A stretch of DNA of 5,949 nt from Lachnospiraceae bacterium. Lineage in GTDB: Bacteria; Bacillota; Clostridia; Lachnospirales; Lachnospiraceae. The position numbers and the translations under genes are program-made. Of the stretch, positions 1-5,529 are shown piece by piece (the stretch's first letter is position 1; the number at the start of each line of letters is the position of its first letter). The notes beneath the pieces were generated by a model. The model saw only the letters and a program-made list of their open reading frames with translations, did not search any database and was not told the origin of the DNA. Location: contig JABZIZ010000037.1 of the NCBI GenBank assembly GCA_015258065.1, forward strand, positions 1 through 5,949, given 5' to 3'.

Positions 1-5
1 TTGAA

Positions 6-37
6 ACCGCCGTGTACCGAACGGTACGCACGGTGGT
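6..37 (+). ncRNA. Group II intron domain V
   Basis: Bases 6-13 pair with 30-37 (eight pairs, including a G9-T34 wobble). G28 and C29 form the conserved two-base bulge. Bases 14-18 pair with 23-27, closed by the loop GAAC (19-22). This size and shape match the roughly 34-nt catalytic domain V, which binds the active-site metal ions. The pairing is read directly from the sequence; the identification rests on family knowledge. Confidence 0.85.
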
Positions 38-39
38 GT

Positions 40-72
40 GAGAGGACGGGGGTTAATCACCCCCTCCTACTC
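40..72 (+). ncRNA. Group II intron domain VI with branch-point A69
   Basis: GAG (40-42) pairs with CTC (70-72), A69 is bulged, AGGA (43-46) pairs with TCCT (65-68), C47 is a small bulge, and GGGGGT (48-53) pairs with ACCCCC (59-64) around a five-base loop. The unpaired A on the 3' side, seven bases from the AT end, is the expected lariat branch point. Confidence 0.8.
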
Positions 73-86
73 GATTAGAGAGAATG

Positions 87-182
87 TTCGGAGGGAAGGT
101 GAAATTCGGCTGGAAAGTCTTTTTGCCGTAAAGTCTTTTTGCCGGAGAGTCTCTTTCAAATGGAACGTTTTTTCGGAGGGAA
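87..182 (+). repeat. Short direct repeats in the nagA leader
   Basis: Two small repeat families lie between the intron end and nagA. The 15-mer AAAGTCTTTTTGCCG occurs exactly at 114-128 and 130-144, with a period of 16, and a decayed third copy follows at 146-157. The 11-mer TTCGGAGGGAA occurs at 87-97 and again at 172-182, where it runs into the nagA ribosome binding site. The pattern suggests local duplication by slippage. I see no convincing promoter in this stretch. Confidence 0.8.
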
Positions 183-196
183 AAGGAGCAAAATTG
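183..196 (+). promoter_or_regulatory. nagA ribosome binding site and TTG start
   Basis: AAGGAG at 183-188 is followed by a five-base spacer and TTG at 194-196. This is the only well-placed Shine-Dalgarno upstream of the conserved NagA N-terminus, so it decides the start against the upstream GTG at 38. Confidence 0.8.
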
Positions 197-1426
197 ATTA
201 TCCGCAGCAAAAGAGTCTGGTTGAACGGGCAGTTCATACCGGCACAAATTGAGTGGAGACAGGGGAAGATCGTAAGGGTTTCTTCCTATAACAAGGAGGC
301 CTGTGACAGAGATTACGGTCTTCTTAGAATCATCCCCGGGATGATCGATCTGCATACACACGGGGCTTACGGCTTTGATACCAACGATGCCGAAGAAGAG
401 GGTCTGAAGAACTGGGCAAGGAGAATTCCGGAGGACGGTTGCACCGCCTTTCTGGCAACGACGGTGACGCAGATGCCTAGGGTGTTGGAAAAAGCAGTGG
501 CCAATGTGGCACAGGTGATGGAGCAGAATCCCGCCGGAGCGGAAATTCTGGGGATTCATCTGGAAGGGCCCTTTATTGATCGAAAGTACAAGGGGGCACA
601 GCCGCCGGAGGCAATTGCGCTTCCAAGCGTGACGCAGTTTGAGAAATATCAGGAGGCGGCGAAGGGAAGAATCCGCTATGTCACGCTGGCACCCGAACAT
701 GACGATCAACACGCCCTGATCCGCTACCTTGCAGAGCATCGGGTCGTCGCATCCCTGGGACATTCCGGTGCAGATTTTCAGGAGGCGAAGCGGGCATTTG
801 AAGATGGAGCAAAAACGATGACGCACATCTTTAACGGAATGTCCGGTGTTCACCACAGGACACCGGGGCTGGGGGCCTGCGCGCTTGCTCTGCCGCAGGT
901 GTATGGAGAGATCATCTGTGACGGACTTCACGTCGTGCCGGAGATGTTGCATCTTTTTTTTGCATCCAAAGACAGGAACCACGGCGTGATGGTGACGGAT
1001 TCTCTTCGCTTCAAACACTTTGATGAACAGCTTTATCGGAAGCATCTTTTCGAAAGAGGCAAAACGAAGGAGGAAGTCGAGAAGATTTGCACCGCCAAAT
1101 TTTCACTGGGAGGACATGCCGTAGAGGTGAGAAGGAGGAGAGAAGAAGGGCATCAGGATCAGGCACTTGCTTACTTGGCCGGAACAGACACGATTGCCGG
1201 GAGCATTCTCTCCATGAATCAGGGACTGCGCATCTTAATTGAGGAGGCTAAGGTGCCGGTAGAGAAAGCGATTGCCGCCGCGACCTGCAACCCGGCAAGG
1301 TGTCTGGGCGTGGAGGACCGAAAGGGTTTCATCCGGAGGGGGATGGATGCGGACCTGGTGGTGCTCAAAGAAGATTATGAGGTGGAAGAGACTTTTTGCA
1401 GAGGAAGGGCCTGCCTGCATCCATAG
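194..1426 (+). CDS. nagA: N-acetylglucosamine-6-phosphate deacetylase
   Basis: NagA hydrolyses N-acetylglucosamine-6-phosphate to glucosamine-6-phosphate and acetate in the cytoplasm, the first committed step of amino-sugar use and cell-wall sugar recycling. The product is 410 aa, an amidohydrolase-superfamily TIM barrel with flanking beta domain. Visible motifs are DLHTHG (52-57), the metal ligand Glu in HLEGPF (E124), GHS (H190), THIFNGM (H211) and the catalytic Asp in VTDS (D269). The C-terminal segment with GMDADLVVL (383-391) closes the beta domain. It is longer than the roughly 380-395 aa typical of the family because of an Arg/Lys/Glu-rich insertion after D269. The open frame continues upstream to GTG 38, but that part lies in intron and leader sequence. 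No nagB or transporter gene is visible. Function is confident; activity despite the insertion is inferred. Confidence 0.93.
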   Translation: MIIRSKRVWLNGQFIPAQIEWRQGKIVRVSSYNKEACDRDYGLLRIIPGMIDLHTHGAYGFDTNDAEEEGLKNWARRIPEDGCTAFLATTVTQMPRVLEKAVANVAQVMEQNPAGAEILGIHLEGPFIDRKYKGAQPPEAIALPSVTQFEKYQEAAKGRIRYVTLAPEHDDQHALIRYLAEHRVVASLGHSGADFQEAKRAFEDGAKTMTHIFNGMSGVHHRTPGLGACALALPQVYGEIICDGLHVVPEMLHLFFASKDRNHGVMVTDSLRFKHFDEQLYRKHLFERGKTKEEVEKICTAKFSLGGHAVEVRRRREEGHQDQALAYLAGTDTIAGSILSMNQGLRILIEEAKVPVEKAIAAATCNPARCLGVEDRKGFIRRGMDADLVVLKEDYEVEETFCRGRACLHP

Positions 1427-1441
1427 GGAAGTCGTGACTGT

Positions 1442-1494
1442 AAGGATGTTGTACTCGCAAGGATGTTGCACTCATTTCGTAAGGGTATTGCCTC
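1442..1494 (+). repeat. Degenerate direct repeats downstream of nagA
   Basis: AAGGATGTTGTACTC at 1442-1456 recurs with one change at 1459-1473 (AAGGATGTTGCACTC). A weaker third copy follows at 1481-1494 (AAGGGTATTGCCTC). Spacings are 17 and 22 bases. They begin 15 bases after the nagA stop. No function is recognised, and they do not form a CRISPR-like array. Confidence 0.65.
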
Positions 1495-1495
1495 C

Positions 1496-1527
1496 GGAGG
1501 GAGGAGGCGCAGCCGCCCTCTTCTCCT
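1496..1527 (+). terminator. Imperfect GC-rich hairpin, possible nagA terminator
   Basis: Bases 1496-1509 can pair with 1514-1527 around the loop CAGC. Twelve of 14 positions pair, several as G-U, with mismatches at A1505/C1518 and A1498/C1525. It lies 70 bases past the nagA stop and before the hrcA promoter, where a terminator would be expected. No U-tract follows directly; the next T run is at 1540-1543. It is therefore a poor intrinsic terminator. The overlapping 10-bp palindrome CCTCCGGAGG (1491-1500) offers a competing fold. Confidence 0.3.
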
Positions 1528-1543
1528 GAAAAACAACAATTTT

Positions 1544-1571
1544 CGAAATCTTCACAATTCCATCGATTTCG
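1544..1571. promoter_or_regulatory. Inverted repeat upstream of the hrcA promoter
   Basis: CGAAATC (1544-1550) and GATTTCG (1565-1571) form a perfect 7-bp inverted repeat with a 14-base gap, ending four bases before the -35 box. The position suits an activator or second-regulator site. No known operator is recognised, so the role is unproven. Confidence 0.35.
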
Positions 1572-1575
1572 CCGG

Positions 1576-1604
1576 TTGACAATCGGAAACCTTCGTAGTA
1601 AATT
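1576..1604 (+). promoter_or_regulatory. Sigma-A type promoter of the hrcA-grpE-dnaK-dnaJ operon
   Basis: A perfect -35 box TTGACA (1576-1581) is separated by exactly 17 bases from TAAATT (1599-1604), which matches the -10 consensus at four of six positions. Transcription should start near 1611, just ahead of the CIRCE operator. This is the usual Firmicute arrangement of a vegetative promoter blocked by HrcA. Confidence 0.85.
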
Positions 1605-1617
1605 ATGTAGGTAGAAA

Positions 1618-1650
1618 GTGTTAGCACTCATTGAGGTTGAGTGCTAACAC
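1618..1650. promoter_or_regulatory. CIRCE operator (HrcA binding site)
   Basis: TTAGCACTC (1621-1629), a nine-base spacer and GAGTGCTAA (1639-1647) match the CIRCE consensus without a mismatch. Flanking GTG (1618-1620) and CAC (1648-1650) extend each arm to 12 bp. It lies at about +8 to +40 of the predicted transcript, so bound HrcA would block transcription. In the RNA it can also form a 5' hairpin. It is the only CIRCE in the window, so the whole chaperone operon appears to depend on this copy. Confidence 0.98.
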
Positions 1651-1684
1651 CGAAAAAAGGATTGCAGGAGCGAGTGAGGCCGGC

Positions 1685-2725
1685 ATGGAACTGACAGAAC
1701 GCAAACAGAAAATTCTAAATGCCATTGTCAGAAACTATCTGGAATCGGGAGAACCGGTTGGGAGCAGAACCATCTCCAGATATACGGATCTCAATCTGAG
1801 CTCGGCGACCATCCGCAATGAAATGGCGGATTTGGAGGAGATGGGATTGATTTTACAACCCCATACCTCGGCAGGTCGTATCCCTTCCGACCGCGGGTAC
1901 CGGGTTTATGTTGACCAGATGCTTGCACGCAAGGAGGCGGAGGTCGAGCAGATGAGGGAGATGCTGCTGGACAAGGAGGAGAAGCTCGAGGATCTGCTGA
2001 AACAGGTAGCCAGAAGGCTGGCTGCGGATACCAATTATGCAACTATGATCTCCGCACCTCTTACCCAGGGGAACAAGATTAAATTTCTTCAGGTCTCCAG
2101 GATGGATGAGGGGCAGCTGCTCATTACAACGGTAATGGAGGGAAACCTCATTAAGAATACCGTGATGGATGTGCAGGAGCAGGTAAGTGACCAGGAAGTA
2201 TTGAAGTTAAATATGCTGATCAATACCAGACTCTGCGGTCTGGAGGCGGGAAGCATCAGCCTTGGACTGATCACGGCGATGAAGCAGGAGGCGGGGGAGC
2301 AGGGACAAATTGTTTCCCGTGTGATTGACGCCATTGCGGAAACGATCCGGGAAGACGAAGATCTGGAGATTTATACCAGCGGGACGAATAATATCTTTCG
2401 GTATCCGGAGCTTTCCGATAGGGGCAAGGCAAGTGAATTCATTGATGCCTTTGAGAACAAGGAAGACTTGCAAAGCCTTGTGGAAGAAACGCTTTCCACT
2501 TCAGAGGACCCTGACAAGAAGAATGCAATCCAGGTATATATCGGTTCCGAGACCAAGGTGCAGACGATGCGGGACTGCGCCGTCGTTACCGCCACCTATG
2601 ATTTCGGAGGCGGGATGAGAGGAACGGTTGGCATCATCGGACCGAAGCGAATGGACTATGATAAGGTAGTTTCCGCACTGAAAACAATCAAGTCGCAGTT
2701 AGACGGGCTGCGGAGTGAGAAGTGA
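1685..2725 (+). CDS. hrcA: Heat-inducible transcription repressor HrcA
   Basis: HrcA represses class I heat-shock operons by binding CIRCE; in known Firmicutes it needs GroEL to stay folded, which couples repression to chaperone load. The product is 346 aa, normal for the family. The N-terminal winged helix-turn-helix spans about residues 1-75, with the recognition region SSATIRNEMADLEEMGL (39-55) followed by HTSAGRIPSDRGYR (60-73). The rest is the HrcA dimerisation/GAF-like region, with the conserved C-terminal patch GGGMRGTVGIIGPKRMDY near residues 316-333. The frame is open from TTG 1631 inside CIRCE, but ATG 1685 begins the conserved sequence and has GAGG at 1676-1679 (spacing 5) and AGGAG at 1666-1670. 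It is first in the operon and so autoregulated. No groEL is present here. Confidence 0.96.
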   Translation: MELTERKQKILNAIVRNYLESGEPVGSRTISRYTDLNLSSATIRNEMADLEEMGLILQPHTSAGRIPSDRGYRVYVDQMLARKEAEVEQMREMLLDKEEKLEDLLKQVARRLAADTNYATMISAPLTQGNKIKFLQVSRMDEGQLLITTVMEGNLIKNTVMDVQEQVSDQEVLKLNMLINTRLCGLEAGSISLGLITAMKQEAGEQGQIVSRVIDAIAETIREDEDLEIYTSGTNNIFRYPELSDRGKASEFIDAFENKEDLQSLVEETLSTSEDPDKKNAIQVYIGSETKVQTMRDCAVVTATYDFGGGMRGTVGIIGPKRMDYDKVVSALKTIKSQLDGLRSEK

Positions 2726-2753
2726 TAGACGACGGAGAAAGGAATGGTTGATC

Positions 2754-3473
2754 GTGGACGATAAGGAAAGAGCGCTGGAGGATGTCCTCGAGGAATTGGA
2801 GGAAGAATCCGGTGAAAGAATGGAGCAGGCAGGAGAAATTCCCGTAAGCGGTGAAGAAGATACGGAATCTGCGGAGGATACCAACCGGAAGGAGTCCGGC
2901 TATGGGGAAGAGCAGGGAGTAGAAAACGAAGGGGTCTCCTTTGAGGAGGAAGATCTTTCGGATTCGCAGACTGCGGAGGAGAGTCAGACCTCTTCGGGAA
3001 AAGAAGGATTTTTTTCCAGGAAAAAGGATAAAAAGAATCCGTTGCAAGAAAAGGTAGAAGCCTTAAATGATAAGGTGATGCGCCAGATGGCGGAGTTTGA
3101 TAATTTCCGCAAGCGTTCCGAAAAGGAAAAGTCGCAGATGTTCGATATGGGCGCATCCAGTGTCCTGACCAAAATTCTGCCGGTGATTGATAATTTTGAG
3201 AGAGGCTTCGGCATGTTGCAGGAAGAGGACAAAGAGGATGCTTTTACCGATGGGATGATCAAGGTTTATAAACAGCTGATGACCGAACTGGAGAGCATCG
3301 GGGTGAAGCCGATTGAGGCGTTAGGAAAAGAATTTGATCCGAATCTGCACAATGCAGTCATGCAAGTGGACACGAAAGAAGTCGAGTCCGGTCATGTCGC
3401 GCAGGAGTTGCAGAAGGGGTATTTGTACAAGGACACGGTACTGCGTCACAGCATGGTAGCCGTGCAGCAATAA
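2754..3473 (+). CDS. grpE: Nucleotide exchange factor GrpE
   Basis: GrpE releases ADP from DnaK and so resets the Hsp70 cycle; it acts as a cytoplasmic dimer. From GTG 2754 the product is 239 aa. Residues 1 to about 82 are highly acidic and probably disordered. A basic patch FSRKKDKK (87-94) follows, then a helical coiled-coil region with EFDNFRKR (114-121). The C-terminal beta domain carries the family signature, FDPNLHNAV (194-202) and GYLYKDTVLRHSMVAV (222-237). The start is uncertain: TTG 2748, two codons earlier, is also in frame, with GGAG at 2734-2737 and AAAGGA at 2738-2743 serving either choice. An upstream GTG at 2715 overlaps hrcA and lacks a good binding site. The gene follows hrcA by about 28 bases. 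The N-terminal tail is longer than in E. coli GrpE (197 aa). Confidence 0.95.
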   Translation: MDDKERALEDVLEELEEESGERMEQAGEIPVSGEEDTESAEDTNRKESGYGEEQGVENEGVSFEEEDLSDSQTAEESQTSSGKEGFFSRKKDKKNPLQEKVEALNDKVMRQMAEFDNFRKRSEKEKSQMFDMGASSVLTKILPVIDNFERGFGMLQEEDKEDAFTDGMIKVYKQLMTELESIGVKPIEALGKEFDPNLHNAVMQVDTKEVESGHVAQELQKGYLYKDTVLRHSMVAVQQ

Positions 3474-3477
3474 AAAG

Positions 3478-3493
3478 TGTCAATCTTTTGACA
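3478..3493 (+). other. Small hairpin just after grpE
   Basis: TGTCAA (3478-3483) pairs perfectly with TTGACA (3488-3493) around the loop TCTT, starting four bases after the grpE stop. With six pairs and no U-tract, it is not a terminator. It may protect or mark the 3' end of a processed hrcA-grpE message. Confidence 0.5.
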
Positions 3494-3510
3494 TCAATCA
3501 GAAAAATTTG

Positions 3511-3560
3511 AAATCTACAATAGAACCGTTCGCAAGAGCGGATCTGTGGATAATAGATTT
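3511..3560 (+). other. Extended stem-loop in the dnaK leader
   Basis: A three-tier hairpin fills most of the grpE-dnaK gap. AAATCTA (3511-3517) pairs with TAGATTT (3554-3560). ATAGA (3520-3524) pairs with TCTGT (3543-3547). CCGTTC (3526-3531) pairs with GAGCGG (3536-3541) around a GCAA tetraloop of the stable GNRA type. Internal irregularities are CA opposite GGATAA and one A-A mismatch. No U-tract follows, and the dnaK Shine-Dalgarno begins 12 bases downstream. A 5' stabiliser or processing site for the dnaK message is likelier than a terminator. Confidence 0.65.
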
Positions 3561-3572
3561 GCCAATGGACAT

Positions 3573-3588
3573 GGAGGAAAAGAATATG
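3573..3588 (+). promoter_or_regulatory. dnaK ribosome binding site
   Basis: GGAGG (3573-3577) lies eight bases before ATG 3586. It is the strongest Shine-Dalgarno in the window, lies outside the upstream stem-loop, and fixes the dnaK start against the in-frame TTG at 3508. Confidence 0.88.
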
Positions 3589-5463
3589 AGTAAGATTATC
3601 GGTATCGATCTGGGTACAACAAATAGCTGTGTGGCGGTCATGGAAGGTGGTCAGCCGACTGTCATTACCAATGCGGAAGGCAGCAGGACGACTCCGTCCA
3701 TCGTTGCTTTTACGAAGGATGGAGAGCGGCTGGTCGGGGAACCGGCAAAGCGTCAGGCAGTCACCAATGCCGACAGAACCATCTCTTCGATTAAGAGGGA
3801 TATGGGAACGGATCACGGACGCACCATTGACGGCAAGAAATATTCACCGCAGCAGATCTCTGCCATGATTCTGTCCAAGTTGAAGTCGGATGCGGAGCAG
3901 TATCTGGGAGAAAAAGTAACGGAAGCGGTCATCACGGTTCCTGCTTATTTCAATGATGCACAGCGTCAGGCAACGAAGGATGCAGGAAAGATTGCAGGCC
4001 TCGATGTGAAGCGTATCATTAACGAGCCTACGGCAGCAGCGCTTGCTTACGGTCTGGACAATGAAAAAGAGCAGAAGATCATGGTGTATGACCTCGGTGG
4101 AGGTACCTTCGATGTTTCCATTATCGAAATCGGTGACGGCGTCATCGAAGTTCTGGCGACCAACGGAGACACCCACCTGGGCGGCGACGACTTCGACCAG
4201 AGAATCATGAACTGGATGGTCGATGAATTTAAGAAGAAGGAAGGCGTGGATCTTTCCAAGGATACCATGGCAATGCAGCGTCTGAAGGAAGCGGCGGAGA
4301 AGGCCAAGAAGGAACTGTCCGCTTCTACAACGACCAACATCAACCTTCCGTTCATCACGGCAACGGCAGATGGTCCGAAGCACTTTGATATGGATCTCAG
4401 CAGGGCAAAGTTTGAAGAGTTGATCAGTGATCTGGTAGAAAAGACGGCAATCCCGGTGCAGAACGCGATGAAGGATGCGGGGCTTTCCAATTCCGATATC
4501 GGCAAGGTACTGCTGGTCGGCGGTTCCACCCGTGTTCCCTGTGTAGTGGAAAAGGTGAAGCAGCTGATGGGGCAGGAGCCCAGCAAGAATCTGAATCCGG
4601 ATGAGTGTGTGGCCATCGGTGCTTCCATTCAGGGCGGTAAATTAGCCGGAGATGCCGGTGCGGGAGACATCCTGCTTCTGGATGTAACGCCGCTGTCTCT
4701 GTCGATTGAAACCATGGGCGGAGTCGCAACCAGACTGATTGAGAGGAACACGACGATTCCGACCAAGAAGAGCCAGATATTCTCTACGGCGGCAGACAAT
4801 CAGACGGCAGTGGACATCAACGTTCTGCAAGGAGAGAGACAGTTTGCCAAGGATAATAAGTCTCTTGGCCAGTTCCGTTTGGACGGGATCCCGCCGGCAA
4901 TGAGAGGGGTACCGCAGATTGAAGTGACCTTTGATATCGATGCCAACGGCATTGTCAATGTATCTGCCAAGGATCTGGGAACCGGCAAGGAGCAGCATAT
5001 CACGATCACGGCAGGAAGCAACATGTCGGACTCCGATATTGATAAGGCCATTAAGGAAGCGCAGGAGTACGAGGCACAAGATAAGAAGCGCAAAGAGGGG
5101 ATCGATGCCAGAAATGAAGCGGATTCCTTCGTATTCCAGACCGAAAAGGCACTTGGTGAGGTAGGAGACAAGATCGATGCGGCACAGAAGCAGACGGTCG
5201 AGGACGATCTGAAAGCGATGAAGGAGCTGCTGGAGCAGACGAAGGACAAGGAACTGTCCGATTCCGAAATCGACGATTTGAAGTCCAAGAAGGAAAAGTT
5301 GATGAACGATGCGCAGGCGTTGTTTGCCAAGGTCTATGAACAGGCACAGGGAGCAGCGGGCGCTTCTACAGCCGGGCAGCAGAGCCAGGATGCAGGCAAT
5401 GCTTCGACAAACGGTGCAAACGGCAATGACGATGTAGTAGACGGAGATTATAGAGAAGTATAA
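3586..5463 (+). CDS. dnaK: Molecular chaperone DnaK (Hsp70)
   Basis: DnaK is the ATP-driven Hsp70 chaperone that binds exposed hydrophobic peptides in the cytoplasm, working with DnaJ and GrpE. The product is 625 aa, full length. The nucleotide-binding domain spans about 1-360, with IGIDLGTTNS (5-14), VYDLGGGTFDVSI (167-179) and VLLVGGSTRVP (308-318). The linker LLLDVTPLSL (363-372) leads to the substrate-binding beta domain (about 373-480) and helical lid (about 481-585). A Gly/Ala/Gln/Asn-rich flexible tail ends in DDVVDGDYREV (615-625). Between IKRDMG and YSPQQIS (69-92) the protein is short by about two dozen residues relative to E. coli DnaK, the Gram-positive form. All expected motifs are intact. 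It sits 112 bases after grpE, behind a structured leader. Confidence 0.99.
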   Translation: MSKIIGIDLGTTNSCVAVMEGGQPTVITNAEGSRTTPSIVAFTKDGERLVGEPAKRQAVTNADRTISSIKRDMGTDHGRTIDGKKYSPQQISAMILSKLKSDAEQYLGEKVTEAVITVPAYFNDAQRQATKDAGKIAGLDVKRIINEPTAAALAYGLDNEKEQKIMVYDLGGGTFDVSIIEIGDGVIEVLATNGDTHLGGDDFDQRIMNWMVDEFKKKEGVDLSKDTMAMQRLKEAAEKAKKELSASTTTNINLPFITATADGPKHFDMDLSRAKFEELISDLVEKTAIPVQNAMKDAGLSNSDIGKVLLVGGSTRVPCVVEKVKQLMGQEPSKNLNPDECVAIGASIQGGKLAGDAGAGDILLLDVTPLSLSIETMGGVATRLIERNTTIPTKKSQIFSTAADNQTAVDINVLQGERQFAKDNKSLGQFRLDGIPPAMRGVPQIEVTFDIDANGIVNVSAKDLGTGKEQHITITAGSNMSDSDIDKAIKEAQEYEAQDKKRKEGIDARNEADSFVFQTEKALGEVGDKIDAAQKQTVEDDLKAMKELLEQTKDKELSDSEIDDLKSKKEKLMNDAQALFAKVYEQAQGAAGASTAGQQSQDAGNASTNGANGNDDVVDGDYREV

Positions 5464-5475
5464 AGAGATTGTGTG

Positions 5476-5510
5476 TAACCTCCCGTTTCGGGTTTTGAAA
5501 CGGGAGGTTA
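5476..5510 (+). other. Strong 14-bp stem-loop between dnaK and dnaJ
   Basis: Bases 5476-5489 pair perfectly with 5497-5510 around the loop GGGTTTT, 12 bases after the dnaK stop. It is followed by GAAAGG, not a U-tract, so it is not a standard intrinsic terminator on either strand. A competing small hairpin, CCCG (5482-5485) with CGGG (5489-5492), is followed directly by TTTT (5493-5496) and resembles a minimal terminator. Likely roles are partial termination or blocking of 3' exonucleases, so that dnaK outnumbers dnaJ. Confidence 0.75.
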
Positions 5511-5529
5511 GAAAGGTCAAAGCGCCAAT

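Larger units (their letters stand above)
1..75 (+). mobile_element. Group II intron, 3' end (partial)
   Basis: The first 75 bases fold as the last two domains of a bacterial group II intron, a self-splicing retroelement. Domain V (6-37) has a lower stem, a two-base bulge and an upper stem. Domain VI (40-72) has a single bulged A at 69. The RNA then ends G73-A74-T75, so the 3' end is the expected AY dinucleotide, with the branch A seven bases from the end counting inclusively. The 3' exon would begin at T76. Any intron-encoded reverse transcriptase/maturase and the 5' end lie upstream of the window, so completeness and mobility cannot be judged. If the G9-T34 wobble is the middle pair of the catalytic triad, the triad reads CGC, as in class IIC introns. 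That class assignment is an inference. Confidence 0.85.

Noticed and set aside
53..1045. 330-aa open frame on the minus strand opposite nagA
   Set aside because: It is antisense to a confidently identified gene, its translation has no recognisable domain, and it is rich in Cys, His, Arg and Leu, as expected from reading the complement of codon-biased sequence.
1465..1474. GTTGCACTCA resembling a CIRCE half site
   Set aside because: It lacks one base of the CIRCE arm and has no opposing GAGTGCTAA arm; it is explained as part of the direct repeat after nagA.
1442..1494. Repeats considered as a CRISPR array
   Set aside because: Units are only about 15 bases, degenerate, with spacers of 2-7 bases, and there are no cas genes.
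1272..1529. 85-aa plus-strand frame over the end of nagA
   Set aside because: It is out of frame with nagA for most of its length, shows no family resemblance and ends in the GC-rich hairpin; judged fortuitous.
1631..1684. TTG 1631 as the hrcA start
   Set aside because: It lies inside the CIRCE operator and adds 18 residues not typical of HrcA. ATG 1685 begins the conserved N-terminus.
3488..3521. Possible internal dnaK promoter: TTGACA (3488-3493) and TACAAT (3516-3521)
   Set aside because: The spacer is 22 bases, too long for a sigma-A promoter, and both boxes lie in hairpin arms. No other pairing with good spacing was found.
3508..3585. TTG 3508 as the dnaK start
   Set aside because: It would add 26 residues encoded by the intergenic hairpin and Shine-Dalgarno region. 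GGAGG plus ATG 3586 gives the canonical DnaK N-terminus.
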